From Sipunculus nudus (taxonomy: Eukaryota > Annelida > Sipuncula > Golfingiida > Sipunculidae), in NCBI GenBank assembly GCA_026874595.1, contig CM049308.1, positions 53,765,624 through 53,829,623 on the forward strand: a stretch of 64,000 bases of DNA. The letters are read 5' to 3'. Both the position numbers and the translations under genes were made by a program. Each line of letters opens with the position of its first letter. Position 1 is the stretch's first letter. The notes beneath the pieces are model-generated. The model had not been told where the DNA came from. It worked only from the letters and a program-made list of their open reading frames with translations, and did not search any database. This document shows positions 33,457-44,194 of this stretch, in pieces.

Positions 33457-33957
33457 TACTTGGATCCGTCTGGACCAAGTATCACAACATAATTTGTAAA
33501 ACACATGACTTACTTCCATCTGCTGGTACCAAGTATGTCAACATTTGGTATAACTGCATGAATTGCTTAGATTATACCAGTCACAAATCATTGAGAACAA
33601 AGAGCAATTTACTTGGATTCGAGGGGACCAAGTACTTCTACACTAGAATATCAACACGCCTTACTTGGATCCGTGGGTATTGCAACATTATGAACATTTT
33701 CATGATACTTGGATCAGTGGGGACCAAGTAAAATATAATATATCTTCATGTTCTGCTTGGATCTGCAGGGAACATGTCTTCAAATCTCTTGTTTTAAATC
33801 AATTATTTTAATTCACATAATGCTCTCATAAAATGCTCTGTATTTTCAGTGGAAGCTGCAGCTCTTCGCCACAGCAGACAAGTAGTGATGTATATATTTA
33901 CTTAATTTTTAACATAAAAGTATAACCACATGACTTGCTTGGATCCGTTGGGACCAG
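33457..33957 (+). repeat. Array of 25-bp palindromic motifs TACTTGG...CCAAGTA
   Basis: Imperfect copies occur at 33457-33481, 33511-33535, 33610-33634, 33662-33679 (half), 33706-33730, about 33757 and 33936-33957. Each pairs TACTTGG with CCAAGTA around GATCCGTGGGGA-like centres. Two longer units of about 290 bp are also tandem here: the text from ACACTAGAATATC to GATGTATATAT near 33640-33935 recurs at 40065-40330. The last motif is split by the Harbinger insertion. Confidence 0.8.
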
Positions 33958-34115
33958 GGGCGGGTTTCAATATACCTGTCTAGACTTGGGTCTTGACTTG
34001 AGTCTCGAAGTACAGTCTCCGGTCTTGAAGCGGTCTTGAGTTAGACAAGTCTCAAGACCGTTTCAATATCGCGGTCTTATTGAGACTACCTTGACCTTTA
34101 CCATAAAGAATCTCC
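33958..34115 (+). repeat. Harbinger left terminal and subterminal repeats
   Basis: After the 19-20-bp perfect TIR come many copies of GTCTTGA / TCAAGAC in both orientations, spaced by 10-20 bp, and a second TTTCAATAT near 34060. They are candidate binding sites for the Myb-like protein or the transposase. Confidence 0.75.
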
Positions 34116-34248
34116 TGTGTCACTTTTTTTACCTTCGTAGGCCGAGAGTAATAATTTCATTGCTGACACCTCCCGGATGAATGCGTAACAAAATCCCAAA
34201 CAAATTTTTCCATTACTGTAAATACTTGCTTACTCCGGCCCATACCCA

Positions 34249-34510
34249 ATGATGGCAGCACGGGCCCAATTCTCGGAGAGGGAGGTATGGGTTTTGATTG
34301 AAAATGTTAAAGATAAATATGAGAATATAAGTGGTAAGTTTTCAAACAAAACAACAAAAGCCTCAAAAACTAAAGCCTGGGAGGAAATAAAGGAAGCTGT
34401 GAACAGCACTGGTGGACAGACATGGACAACAAAACAACTAAAAAAGAAGTGGCAGAATGTGATGGCTGAAGTGAAGAAAGAATGGGTGGAGGTAAGATTA
34501 TGTATATAAC

Positions 34511-34584
<74 letters not shown>

Positions 34585-34754
34585 TATTTGTGTTATTGAT
34601 TGTCAAATATATTACAATTAAAAATAAGATTTGATATGAAAGGTTTATTATAGTTTGCTTCCAAATTAGATTTATCATATAATATTTCATTTGTTCAATA
34701 ATAAATTAAATATAAGTCTTTTATTAAAGTTAGATATATATATTACACTATATT

Positions 34755-34808
<54 letters not shown>

Positions 34809-35149
34809 TTACATTTCAAATATGAAAATATTTATTCCTGATTATAATGGGCATTTACATAATCCCCCCCTTTGTGAATGAACTTGGAATATATACGCCT
34901 ACCCTCAACCCTGACCTGACGTTTATATATATATATATATATACATTTGGCTATGTATATATATTATAGGCAAAGAAACCTCAAACTGGAGGAGGACCAG
35001 TAGTGCCTCTGTCTTCACATACACAAGTAATTATGACAATAATAGGAGAAGACAATCCAAGTGTGTTGGGGGAAAGTGTATATGTAGACTCCCTAGCAGA
35101 TGCTCTTGATTTGAACATATTACTGAATACAGGTAAGGGATCATCTGTA

Positions 35150-35211
<62 letters not shown>

Positions 35212-36579
35212 TTATTTTGCAATATTATATTGCCATAATACATATAGACATATTATAATTATGTATTACACTATTATTAAACCTCGCATTTCCATATGTA
35301 GTTATTTCACAGTAACCAAAATTTGTATCTATTAAACAAAAAGTAGAAGTAAAACAGTCGGAAAATATTTAATCATATAAAGTAACAGTATCCCCTTTGT
35401 ATTGATCTTTGTATGATTGTTTCTTTGTGCTTCTCCATTGGTCAACCAACTCGGATTTTAGTCAGAGTTCATCATATTTAGGTTGTATAAGTTATGCTCT
35501 GTGATGGCAATACCAAGTTACGTTTCACAAACTTGAATGTGTGGCTGTGCCACCCGCACCATGATTTGGATAAAGGTTAATTACAATCCACTTTAATGTT
35601 TCAGTGAATTATGCAAACAATGTACACCATTCGTAGCCTAAGATCCTCGCCTGTGATATTTAATATTGCTATTTGATACAAGAACATGACACACTTTAGT
35701 CGCACCAAGATTCCTGTAAACTAATTGATATTACTTCATGTAAATGGCAGCATTATTTCAGTTGGAATAACATGGATGCGACTTTTAAACACCTGACGCA
35801 CCTCATCCATTGTCTTGCGTCCTGTAGGTTTTTTGTCCCACAAATACTAGTATTGGTTGTTCATAAATAAACAAGCGATCAACCTTGTTCGCGCGTAGCG
35901 AAAGAAATAGCATGCTATATAGTGGTTTAACACACAATTGCTAAAGCAAGACATCAGTGTAAAATATTGTAACCGGTCCCATTATTCAATATATAGCTCT
36001 GCAAATTTGTTTACCCCGTTTTTTCAAATATTCCAGACAACGGATCTTGTGTCAAGGAAGGGGAGGTCATGGAGGAGGAAGAGGCAGCTGATACAGGTAT
36101 TTGAATGTAATTTTAATATTCATGGTATAATTTTATTTTATTGTTTAATATTTTGAATAACAAAATTAAGTGAAACGAGACAATCATGAGTTATGTCATT
36201 TAAGTAAATTTAAATGGAGTATGAATGATTCGGTCAAATTCGCTCGTAGTATTTACCCAAAGATGATATGTAGGTCTATTAAGTATTATATTTAAAAAAA
36301 ACAAACTGGGCTATTACATGTGTCTATTTTTGCATAATTATTTTTTTCTTTTATAATAGAAGACCTGCCGGCCATCCAGAAAGAAGGAACAGTTAGAAAA
36401 AAAAGACGAAACCATGACCAGCTGTATCAAGCAGTCCTCGAGGAAGATCTGGAAAGAATAAAAATGGGGAAAAAAAGCTGAAAGAGGAAACAGCCAAACT
36501 CAAACTGGAGCAAGAACTAATCCAGCTCCAAATAAAGAAAATTAAAATGGAAATGGCGTATACGTCATGTTCCGAATAA
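34249..36579 (+). CDS. Harbinger Myb/SANT-like DNA-binding protein (4 exons, one frameshift)
   Basis: Proposed exons are 34249-34491, 34970-35132, 36037-36096 and 36360-36579, each bounded by GT and AG and keeping phase. Exon 1 starts MMAARAQFSERE and carries a Myb/SANT-like (MADF-type) fold with spaced Trp residues (VWVLIENV, KAWEEIKEAVN, WTTKQLKKKWQNVM). Exon 3 is acidic (MEEEEAADT). Exon 4 is a charged helix (HDQLYQAVLEEDLERIK), and after a one-base shift in an A run at about 36470 it continues KLKEETAKLKLEQ to a stop at 36577-36579. In known Harbingers this partner brings the transposase into the nucleus and to the ends. Intron 1 holds long TA repeats. An AATAAA lies at 36575. The frameshift may be real or a homopolymer error. 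Confidence 0.8.
34515..35205. repeat. (TA)n microsatellites in the Myb-like gene introns
   Basis: TA runs lie at about 34515-34581, 34757-34803, 34927-34943 and 35155-35205. Tyr/Ile-repeat open frames across them are artefacts. Confidence 0.9.
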
Positions 36580-36755
36580 AATGTTGTACACTGTGAATCA
36601 TATTTGTTTTGATTTTATATCATTTTGAATTTATTTGTGAAACTTAATAATTTTTGTCATGATTTGACCATTGCAAAGTTTTATTATGTATTAAAACAAG
36701 GACAACATTTTGAAAAATTAAATGTATTTATTAATAAAGAGCAATCAAGTAAACT

Positions 36756-39700
36756 TTAATTCACAAAACGAGTAGCCACCATGTGTCTTATGTTTGCACC
36801 ATCCCGTAGCGGTCCATCGTACATGGCCACGGGTGGCTGTCCATACCGCTCCTCAATGCCCTCTTCAGGTTCCGGAAGATTGTGTTGCATTGCAATATTG
36901 TGGAGAACAATGGTGGCTGATATGATGGTAACTGCCCTGCATGGTGTCATCCTTATCTCATCATATAAGACTCGGAACCGCCTCTTCCACACGCCAATAG
37001 CCCTTTCAATACAGCACCTCGTTCGGCCATGGGCACGATTATAAGCCTGCTGTACTGGTGTAGTGGGGTTTATATATGGTGTCATGATGAAGGGCCTCAG
37101 TGGGTATCCGCTATCTCCAAGCAGGTAGCTGTCAGGAAACACACCAGCAAGTAACTGTTCCCACAACCCACTTGTCTGAATGATGCGCGAGTCATGTGCC
37201 GACCCTGGGAACCGAACCACACAGTTCCGGAACACGAGATCGTGATCACAGACCAGCATCACGTTCATAGAATGGTATCCCTTTCTATTGACGTATGACT
37301 GAAATAAATAAGATGCTTGATGTTGAATATCGACAGTGGCATCATTATTAATGTTATATATTTAAAAACAAAATTTCTTCCTAATCGCGGCAAATGATTG
37401 TCAAAATAGGCCAAACAAGATAAAGAAAACCTCGCGACTTCATCGACCGTCATAAATTACTTTTATAATTCAAGATCACATTTAGGTAGCTCCTTGTATT
37501 TATAAATAAATATTAAATTGCTTAAAGTCACCTTTGCATACACGCGGGTTCCTCGCGGGTCCTGCACGGGTGAAATCCAACAAGTGTATTATCATTGCCC
37601 CTTTCCGTACTTGCGGCATCTGTGAGGATCCCGCATGCGGATTCAGCAGTGCTGGATTTCTGCGGGGGCCCGCATGCGGATGCCACATGTATATATCAGT
37701 AGCAGGTATTTGTCCTTGTCTTTTGGAAAGTAAAAGAGCTGATGGAGCTGCATAACAAGTATATGACCACTCTTCATTGAAATACGTCCCGGAGCATGTT
37801 TAAGCCTAGGTTGTGAAATACGATCTAAATCTGCTTAAACCATCCTCACTAGTAAGTATAAATTTTACCAATGAATATTTAATTAAAAAGTAATTATGAT
37901 TATTAGTGCATTCATCTATCTAAATGTTCACATGAAATGTCATAAATGATTAAGTGAGTGTATGCGAAGACGGAAAACCTCTATTCTTTAAGAAACAATG
38001 AAGGATGAAAACAAAGTAAACAAAATTTTACACATCTGCTGGCAGCAAAACGCAGTAATGCAAAGTAAAGAATGAATCATCAATTATAATTCAACTTAAC
38101 ACACTAAATTTAAAACATAATTACCTGCTCATATTCTGATGGTGCTATAAGTGGAATATGGGTTCCGTCAACACAGCCGATGACCTTAGGAAAGTTTGCA
38201 ATTCGGTAGAAGCCTTGTCTGATCCTAGCTATGTCCTCCCTGGATGGCATCTTCACGAACTGGCACAGTACCGCCGTCAGTGCAGAGGCAACTGCCCGCA
38301 CAGCTCTGCTGGCAGTGCTTTTGCTGACTCCCACCAAGTCGCCACCAACACTGAGGAATGTTCCCGTTGCGAAAAACCTCAGGGCAATACAAACCTGTAA
38401 ATAGGAATAATTTTAATATTATTAACTGAATTTATATTAATAACAATATTCATATTAATATAAAAAAAAATTTCCCCCTCTCAACAGCCACAATACTTTT
38501 TCCAGTTCTAGTTCACGTATTTATATTGTATTAACCGTTGAATATTTGGTTACAAATTTATTATTATTTTATCTTATATTTAAATTATTTGCTGCATCTG
38601 ATCTTTTGAAACAGCGCCACCAAACGTGGCCTGTCAGTATAACAAATGCGCATTACCTGCAAGAGCGCCATCTATCTCTTTGTAAACATGACGCCTCTTA
38701 AATAAATCAATCAGCTATAATTATATAATTATTAATATTTTCATATAATATTCTTATTTCCTAAAAAAAATTATGCTTATTTCCACTCACCCTTATGATA
38801 AAGGCTGATACAGTCTACGTATAATGGCAGTTAAGTTACATAAATGGGTGTATAATCTTTGAAGTTATAAAGCAATTCAAAATTATTGCTGTTGTTTTAC
38901 AAAATCCTCTTTTACGCACTACCATAGGGGGCATTAGGGACACATAATTACACTATTAGATTTTTTTTAAACAGTAGTTTTTCTATGACAATTTAATTGT
39001 CAATGACAATTATGAAAGCGAAGGTTTTTTTAGCATGTCGACAGATGGCGCTCGTGTTCGTGAGGTCGCCTGGCACGGGACACTGCTCATGATGGTGGGG
39101 CTACGTTTGGCATTATTAAATCAACCGATCAATTACATATAATAAATACGCCAGATATTTTCATATCAATTGTTTTGCATAAATTTACATTGGACCCATC
39201 ACAATGGCTTTCTTTTAAATTTTTATCAGTCGTTCTGTACAAAGAGTGAACAGTTCAAAATGTCTCCCCATTAAATCAGGATCATCATAAAACTCGGTGA
39301 ATCCGCGGTGAGGCGGAGAATTCAAGGAGAATTATTATTTAGGTAGTAAAAAAATTATTATTACGCAAGATTCTTAATTATTTCTGTATTTTAAAAGTGG
39401 GGGAAAAAAGGTTTTGGGTAATTTTTAATGTTTATATGCATAAAATGATAAAACCACCTAAAAAATCTCTCCAAATAATTCTCCGGCTCTCCGTTGATTT
39501 TCCGTCTTTTAGACAGAACCTATTTGCTGTCAATGTCAAGGACATCATTCTGCAGCGTTCCCTGTCAACAATCACAACAGTTCACTTCTACCAGTTATAG
39601 TATAAACATGGGGTTTTAATTATATCGAGTGAGGACATGCGATATACATACCTGTATCACAGGCAGTAGCGCCCGGTTCCTCCTGGTGGTGTTCAGTACA

Positions 39701-39870
39701 TCCTTGCACAGGTCTGTTATGAGCAAAATTCCCGCTTTGTCCATCCGAAACCTAGCCAGCAAACCGAAGTCGTCGAACATGTCGACTGGGTTGCTTCTAT
39801 CCCTAAAAATTCTTTCCCTTCGCAATGCTCTTGCCGCATGAAGCTGGTTCCTTCGTATTAAAGACGCCAT
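36756..39870 (-). CDS. HARBI1-like Harbinger transposase, three exons, intact
   Basis: Exons are 39652-39870, 38125-38394 and 36756-37298 (219, 270 and 543 nt), all phase 0 with GT/AG borders, together 343 codons with no break. Exon 1 starts MASLIRRNQLHAARALRRER and includes RDRSNPVDMFDDFGLLARFR, the conserved HARBI1 N-terminus. Exon 2 holds GVSKSTASRAVRAV (helix-turn-helix-like) and VIGCVDGTHI (first catalytic Asp). Exon 3 holds YVNRKGYHSMNV, FPGSAHDSRI, LLGDSGYP (second Asp) and CCIERAIGVWKRRF (Glu). A longer start at 39939 would lie inside the TIR zone and is less likely. The gene meets the Myb-like gene tail to tail with about 176 bp between stops. An intact DDE frame suggests recent activity. 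Confidence 0.92.
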
Positions 39871-39879
39871 ATTCGATCT

Positions 39880-40055
39880 CAAGACCAGACCCAAGACTGC
39901 AAAAGACCTGTCTTGAGTTTCTATGACAATCACGCGCATTTCAAGACAATTCTCAAGACAGTCTTAGATATTGAAACCCAACTTGACTCGAGACTCAAGC
40001 TTCAAGACTGGTCTTGAGCTCAAGACTGTCTTGAGAGGTATATTGAAACCCGCCC
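39880..40055 (+). repeat. Harbinger right terminal and subterminal repeats
   Basis: Contains GTCTTGAG / CTCAAGAC repeats (for example AAGACTGTCTTGAG near the end), an inner GATATTGAAACCC at about 39968, and the outer TIR. It lies directly upstream of the transposase start, so it should also contain that promoter. Confidence 0.75.
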
Positions 40056-40058
40056 CAG

Positions 40059-40340
40059 GTTCTTCAACACTAGAATATCCACATTCCTTATTGGATCAAT
40101 AGGGACCAGGTATTTAATTTAAAACATTTTCATGATACTTAGATCTGTGGGGACCAAGTACGATATAATGTATCTACATGCCTTCAAATCTCTGGTCTTA
40201 AAATCAACTATAATTCACATAATCCTCACATGAAATGCTATGTATTTTCAGGTAAGCAGCAGCTCTTCAGCACATTAGAGAAGTAGTAATGTATATATTC
40301 ACCTACTGTTTAAATATGGTTTTATGATTATTTTTATCCC
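40059..40340 (+). repeat. Right part of the DIRS 3' repeat unit split by Harbinger
   Basis: Continues the interrupted 290-bp unit, with palindrome copies at 40088-40112 and 40136-40160 and the TATTTTCAGG...CAGCTCTTC text also seen at 33840-33890. Confidence 0.8.
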
Positions 40341-40489
40341 CCTTTCTTTTTATTTTGTACTAAATAAAGCAATAAGCATACCAGTTCAACATTACAATGC
40401 CTCCACACAGACAAACGTGCAACAGAGGGAGAACTGGCCAATATTAAAACAAAACTTTTGGGCTTAATTTGAACATCACAGTAGAGAAT

Positions 40490-41016
40490 TTAATGTTATG
40501 CTGCTCGAATCCAGGAACAAAAGGGCAAAAACTGTTTACAAATAGTCGCCAAAGTCATTCAAGACCAAAACTTGCTTGCTAACCAAAACAAGCCAAGTGT
40601 TTTAGAATACTTGTTGATGATGCTGCTGATAGAAAAACTCTGATAGAACAATACTGTTTTCTTTAAATACTTACACAATACTGAAGGCACAAGTGACACC
40701 AAGTTTTTGTTCTCTGCTGATCTGCTCCAGAACCATGCAAGTCCTAATGCAAGTGCATGGTTTGACACTTTCAAGAGGAACATGGAGAAAATAGGATTGC
40801 ATATAGAAAAATTAGCATCCATGTGCAATGACTGGGCTGCTGTAATGCTTGGACAGAGCGGTTGCCTTGCAGCTACACTGAAGGAAGTAAATCAATGCTT
40901 GATGAGTTTTCACTGCATTTGCCACTGTATAGCCCTGGCATGTAGTGACAGTTCTTGTATAAATATCTGCATTACCACCAAAACGTTGAATAAATGTGCT
41001 GTCCACGAGTTGTGAA
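40490..41016 (+). pseudogene. hAT-like transposase fragment
   Basis: Frames read DDAADRKTLIEQ, FSADLLQNHASPNASAWFDT, KLASMCNDWAAVMLGQSGCLA and SFHCICHCIALACSDSS. The CxDGAAVMxG...ChRLALAC type pattern is the middle of hAT transposases of the ZNF862/KIAA1586 type; here the Asp-Gly is changed to Asp-Trp. Stops occur before and after. It may be the first half of the element whose second half lies at 44195-46640. Confidence 0.65.
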
Positions 41017-42141
41017 GCTCCTTCAACAACACTGTGTACTACATTCTGAACCATTGCGTCTGCGTCACCTAGTCTACATGTTTTACAGGAACATGGCAAG
41101 TTCATTTGAGAGGCCCATTCATATGACAGTTTTTTATATAAATTTGTATAATAATATAATGGATAACCTTCCAAATATAGCACAAAACAAACTTTTTTGT
41201 AGAGAAGTGAGCTGGACTTTTTCACGGGGATTCCCCATTCCCGCGAGCGGGCAGATCCAAGTTATTTTTCTATCATCACCATGACAGAACGAAATGCCCG
41301 GTTCAGCAGATCAGATAATAGGATAGGGACATAAGAATACAATATATTTCTTGTTATTTTCACCAAATTTTAGCGTAATTGGGAATTTACTTGTAATATT
41401 GAATTGTCACTGACGATGTAAAAGGCCGACTGTCATCGCCGCCGCCGGCACTCTGTTAGACTTAGTTATGATTTTGATGAAACAGAAAAACACAGGCACA
41501 TTGTTAGTGCATACGGCCCGTTTAATTAACGTGGATAATTTGATTTGCTAAAATAATTACAGATGGTTTGCTTTCAGATTCACATTGGTTAACACAATAT
41601 ATAGCAGGTCAAGTCTGCTGAAGCGGGACCGTTTTTTTAGTGTAAAAACACAGCGGGCATGCAAAAAGTAGCACCAGCGTGTATTCAAATAAAGTTGAGG
41701 TCAACCAATGGACCCAGGGGTCAAATGACGTCGAAGCAACATCAACCAATGGGTACGTGGGTCAGATATATCACAGGTGTCAGTAGGATTTGCTTTCCAG
41801 AAAAATTATGCAGCAAGCACGTGTTACGTTATACGTCGTTCAGTGAAGCTTGCTCATATAGGAATTAACCGAACCCCGCGGTCTTTGTCACACTATTGCA
41901 TTTCTGATGTACATGTTTACTGTTCTGTTTACGCTGCATTTCTTCACGCAGGGGATCACAGGAATCGTTCACACTAAAAGGCCAGACATGCATTTTAATT
42001 GATTCGCAGACAGAGCGATACGAAAGGGAAATTGGTTCGCACTGGGTCTATTTTGTGTCGCAAATTGCGATGCGATACCGGTCATTTCGTGTGCTGCTCT
42101 GTGCATATGGCTTGAAAGCAGACCCTTGTTAAGTTGAAGCC
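41017..42141. other. No gene assigned
   Basis: A minus-strand open frame (40812-41225) contains VQNVVHSVVEGASQLVDSTF, which looks protein-like, but it overlaps the hAT fragment and I do not recognise it. The rest is unassigned. Confidence 0.35.
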
Positions 42142-42342
42142 ATGAAGCAAATGCTGCAGCCTTTAGACAAGCACAGTGTTCAACGTCTGTTAGGTATGAT
42201 AAATTACCTACAAAGATTTTCACCACAGTTGGTTGAATTGACACAACCGTTGAGACAGCTGATCAGAAAGAAGAATGAATTCCTGTGGCAAGATGATATT
42301 CATGGTCAGTGTTTAGAGCAGATTCTACTATCTCGTCAGTAG
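42142..42342 (+). pseudogene. Gypsy pol fragment (RT connection region)
   Basis: The frame reads HSVQRLLGMINYLQRFSPQL, LTQPLRQLIRKKNEFLW, the conserved Gypsy thumb/connection text. It stops after 66 codons, with neither the palm nor RNase H beside it. It differs from the other two Gypsy sequences in the window. Confidence 0.8.
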
Positions 42343-43480
42343 CAATGAAATAACATGTTATTGTGTTGAGATCCCATAAGTCAATGCGTTGTTTACCCTG
42401 CGGGAGTCAAGGCTCATTTACAGTCAGAGACAGTTTTTTCTTCAAATAATGCCTACAAATAGGGTTGCTTGCCTACAATGTATGGAGCAACATCAATGAA
42501 TGAATTTCTAGTGCACGCGTGTACAGAAAACCAACCAAAAATGCCATAACAAAAACTGGCAGATTTGGTGTTCACCATCTTGTCAGATATGGATGGACTG
42601 GTAGGCCTGAAAATGCACCCCAGATAAACAAGACTGGGGCTGGTAAGCAAACAGAAAATGACAAAGAACCATTACAGTCACATGCAAAGCAGGTTTGGGA
42701 AAATGCAGGCTTTTTCTAGATTTTGCCATGCCGGTGGCATTTTCTGGAATTTTCAGGCATAATGTTGAATTTTCTGGTATTACCTGGCACAATTTGGCAA
42801 AATCTTAGCGTTTGTTTTAAGTTTGCACATGCGGATGGAAATAAGTGATATGTAAGCGGGTTGGTGATTGGCCGGGCGATATGGAAGCCAGACTGTGATT
42901 GGCAGAGAGAGGCGGCGGGATTCAGAGAGAGAAAGCGGATGCTAGACGATGGAGAAGAAAATAAGAGAGACTAAAAGCTAAGGCTAGCATGATTGTAAAC
43001 TGTATTAAAAGAGGTGAGCATGGATACTGGGGGTCTATGAGACCATGAATTAATACATATAATAAGAGAATAAACCTTGTTAAGTTAACAAGTTTTGGTT
43101 GTTCCTTGTTTCTTGGCCGGGAAGGAGAGATTGTCCATTTTGTCTAAGGAATTAGGGGCCTCGCTGAGATTGTAATCGGGTATGTACCCCCGAGGGCCAG
43201 ATATCCCAATTTAAAGGCTAAAATTTGGTACACTTAGCATCCCAGTTTAAAAGTGTGAATTGCCCTGGCCCTTCATAGTTTGAGATCAAAGGGCCTTTGA
43301 TTTGAACACTTCTCTCACAAACTGCATGGGCTGCAAACCCCACTAATCACTTCAAAGTTTGATGTCAAAGGACCTTTGGGAGTCACAGCCTACCACCCTG
43401 ACAACAGAGACTGTTATAAACAGAATTAAGCCCACTGTCTGGTAGTTGTGTGTTGAGAAAACAGGAAAAGTTTGTCCTGC
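42343..43480. other. No gene; possible solo LTR or other noncoding repeat
   Basis: The part from about 42840 to 43140 is less AT-rich, holds two GTGATTGGC-type boxes (42867, 42897) and an AATAAA at about 43071, which would suit an LTR promoter and end. I could not define ends, and no second copy is in the window. The FWNFQA-like text near 42720-42790 resembles part of 43940-44040. Confidence 0.3.
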
Positions 43481-43486
43481 CTTATG

Positions 43487-43650
43487 TCAGCTATGAGACT
43501 GTTGAAGATGCCTGCCAGTTCAGCCTCCCTTGAAAGGGTATTTTCTTACTTTGGATATCTGCAATCAAAGCTATGGAACAGATTGGGCATCCAGAAGGCA
43601 GCCAAGATGGTACCTGTTACAAATTCCTTAGAGGCAGTCATGAGATAGAT
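43487..43650 (+). pseudogene. hAT C-terminal dimerisation fragment
   Basis: The frame reads MRLLKMPASSASLERVFSYF then LQSKLWNRLGIQKAAKM. PASSASxERVFS...SKxxNRLG is the signature of the hAT C-terminal dimerisation region. Only this stretch remains. Confidence 0.85.
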
Positions 43651-44194
43651 TGGTAAAGCTCTTAATTTAATATGAGCTATTCTGGACTTCAAAATGGGTA
43701 GTATCAGTAAAGAATATAAGCAACTGATGTATTTTTGCAACAGGTGATTACTTGATCACTGGGCGTTGTTTTGCGTGTTACAAGCAAATTAAATTAAATA
43801 AAATTAAATAGCATTCAATATACATTTAAGATATGCATTATTATTTTTATGCATGACCTAATGTGCTTTATGTGTTTGTCACAGATAAAAACTCAGTAAT
43901 TCACCTGTTTCTTTTTTTTTGGGGGGGGGGGGGGGACAAACCTTCACAATTTCAAAAATTTTGCCAGAAAATTCAAGAAAATGCCATTTTCAGAGATTTT
44001 TTCATTTATGAAAATTCTGGAATATTCATGTGGAATATTCCGGGTGAGGAAATGCTCCCCAACCCTGATGCAAAGGCTGGGAAAGCACCGCAGTTGCCAG
44101 ATCATGAGCTAAGCGGTGGCCATGCCAGCTCTTCAAATGTTTCTTGACAGGACCACAGTTGATCAATTTGAGTACCATGATATCAAATTAGAGG
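43651..44194. other. No gene; G tract and AT-rich sequence
   Basis: A T run and a G run (about 43912-43935) lie in the middle. A stretch at 43940-44040 repeats phrases of 42700-42790 (TTTTGCCAGAAAATTC, GGAATATTCCGGG) in related form. Confidence 0.45.

Larger units (their letters stand above)
33958..40055 (+). mobile_element. PIF/Harbinger DNA transposon, autonomous-looking (6,098 bp)
   Basis: Terminal inverted repeats start GGGCGGGTTTCAATATACC at the left and end with its exact reverse complement at the right. The 3-bp CAG at 33955-33957 and 40056-40058 is the target duplication. The target text ACCAGGT fits the CWG preference reported for animal Harbingers. It carries two genes in convergent orientation, a spliced HARBI1-like transposase (minus) and a spliced Myb-like DNA-binding protein (plus), the two-gene layout of autonomous Harbingers. 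It interrupts a TACTTGG...CCAAGTA motif of the DIRS-like 3' array. Confidence 0.93.

Noticed and set aside
34370-34690. Tyr/Ile-repeat open frames over TA runs (also at 35003-35335 and 50494-50760)
   Set aside because: They come from TA dinucleotide repeats in introns or intergenic repeats.
39300-39500. Small inverted-repeat element in the transposase intron
   Set aside because: GGAGAATTATT-type segments at about 39320 and 39470 are inverted and partly matching, but ends and target duplication could not be defined.
40812-41225. Minus-strand open frame with protein-like wording
   Set aside because: It overlaps a hAT fragment on the other strand and matches no family I recognise, so it is not listed as a gene.
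42840-43160. Solo LTR
   Set aside because: Promoter-like boxes and AATAAA are present, but no TG...CA ends, target duplication or second copy could be defined.
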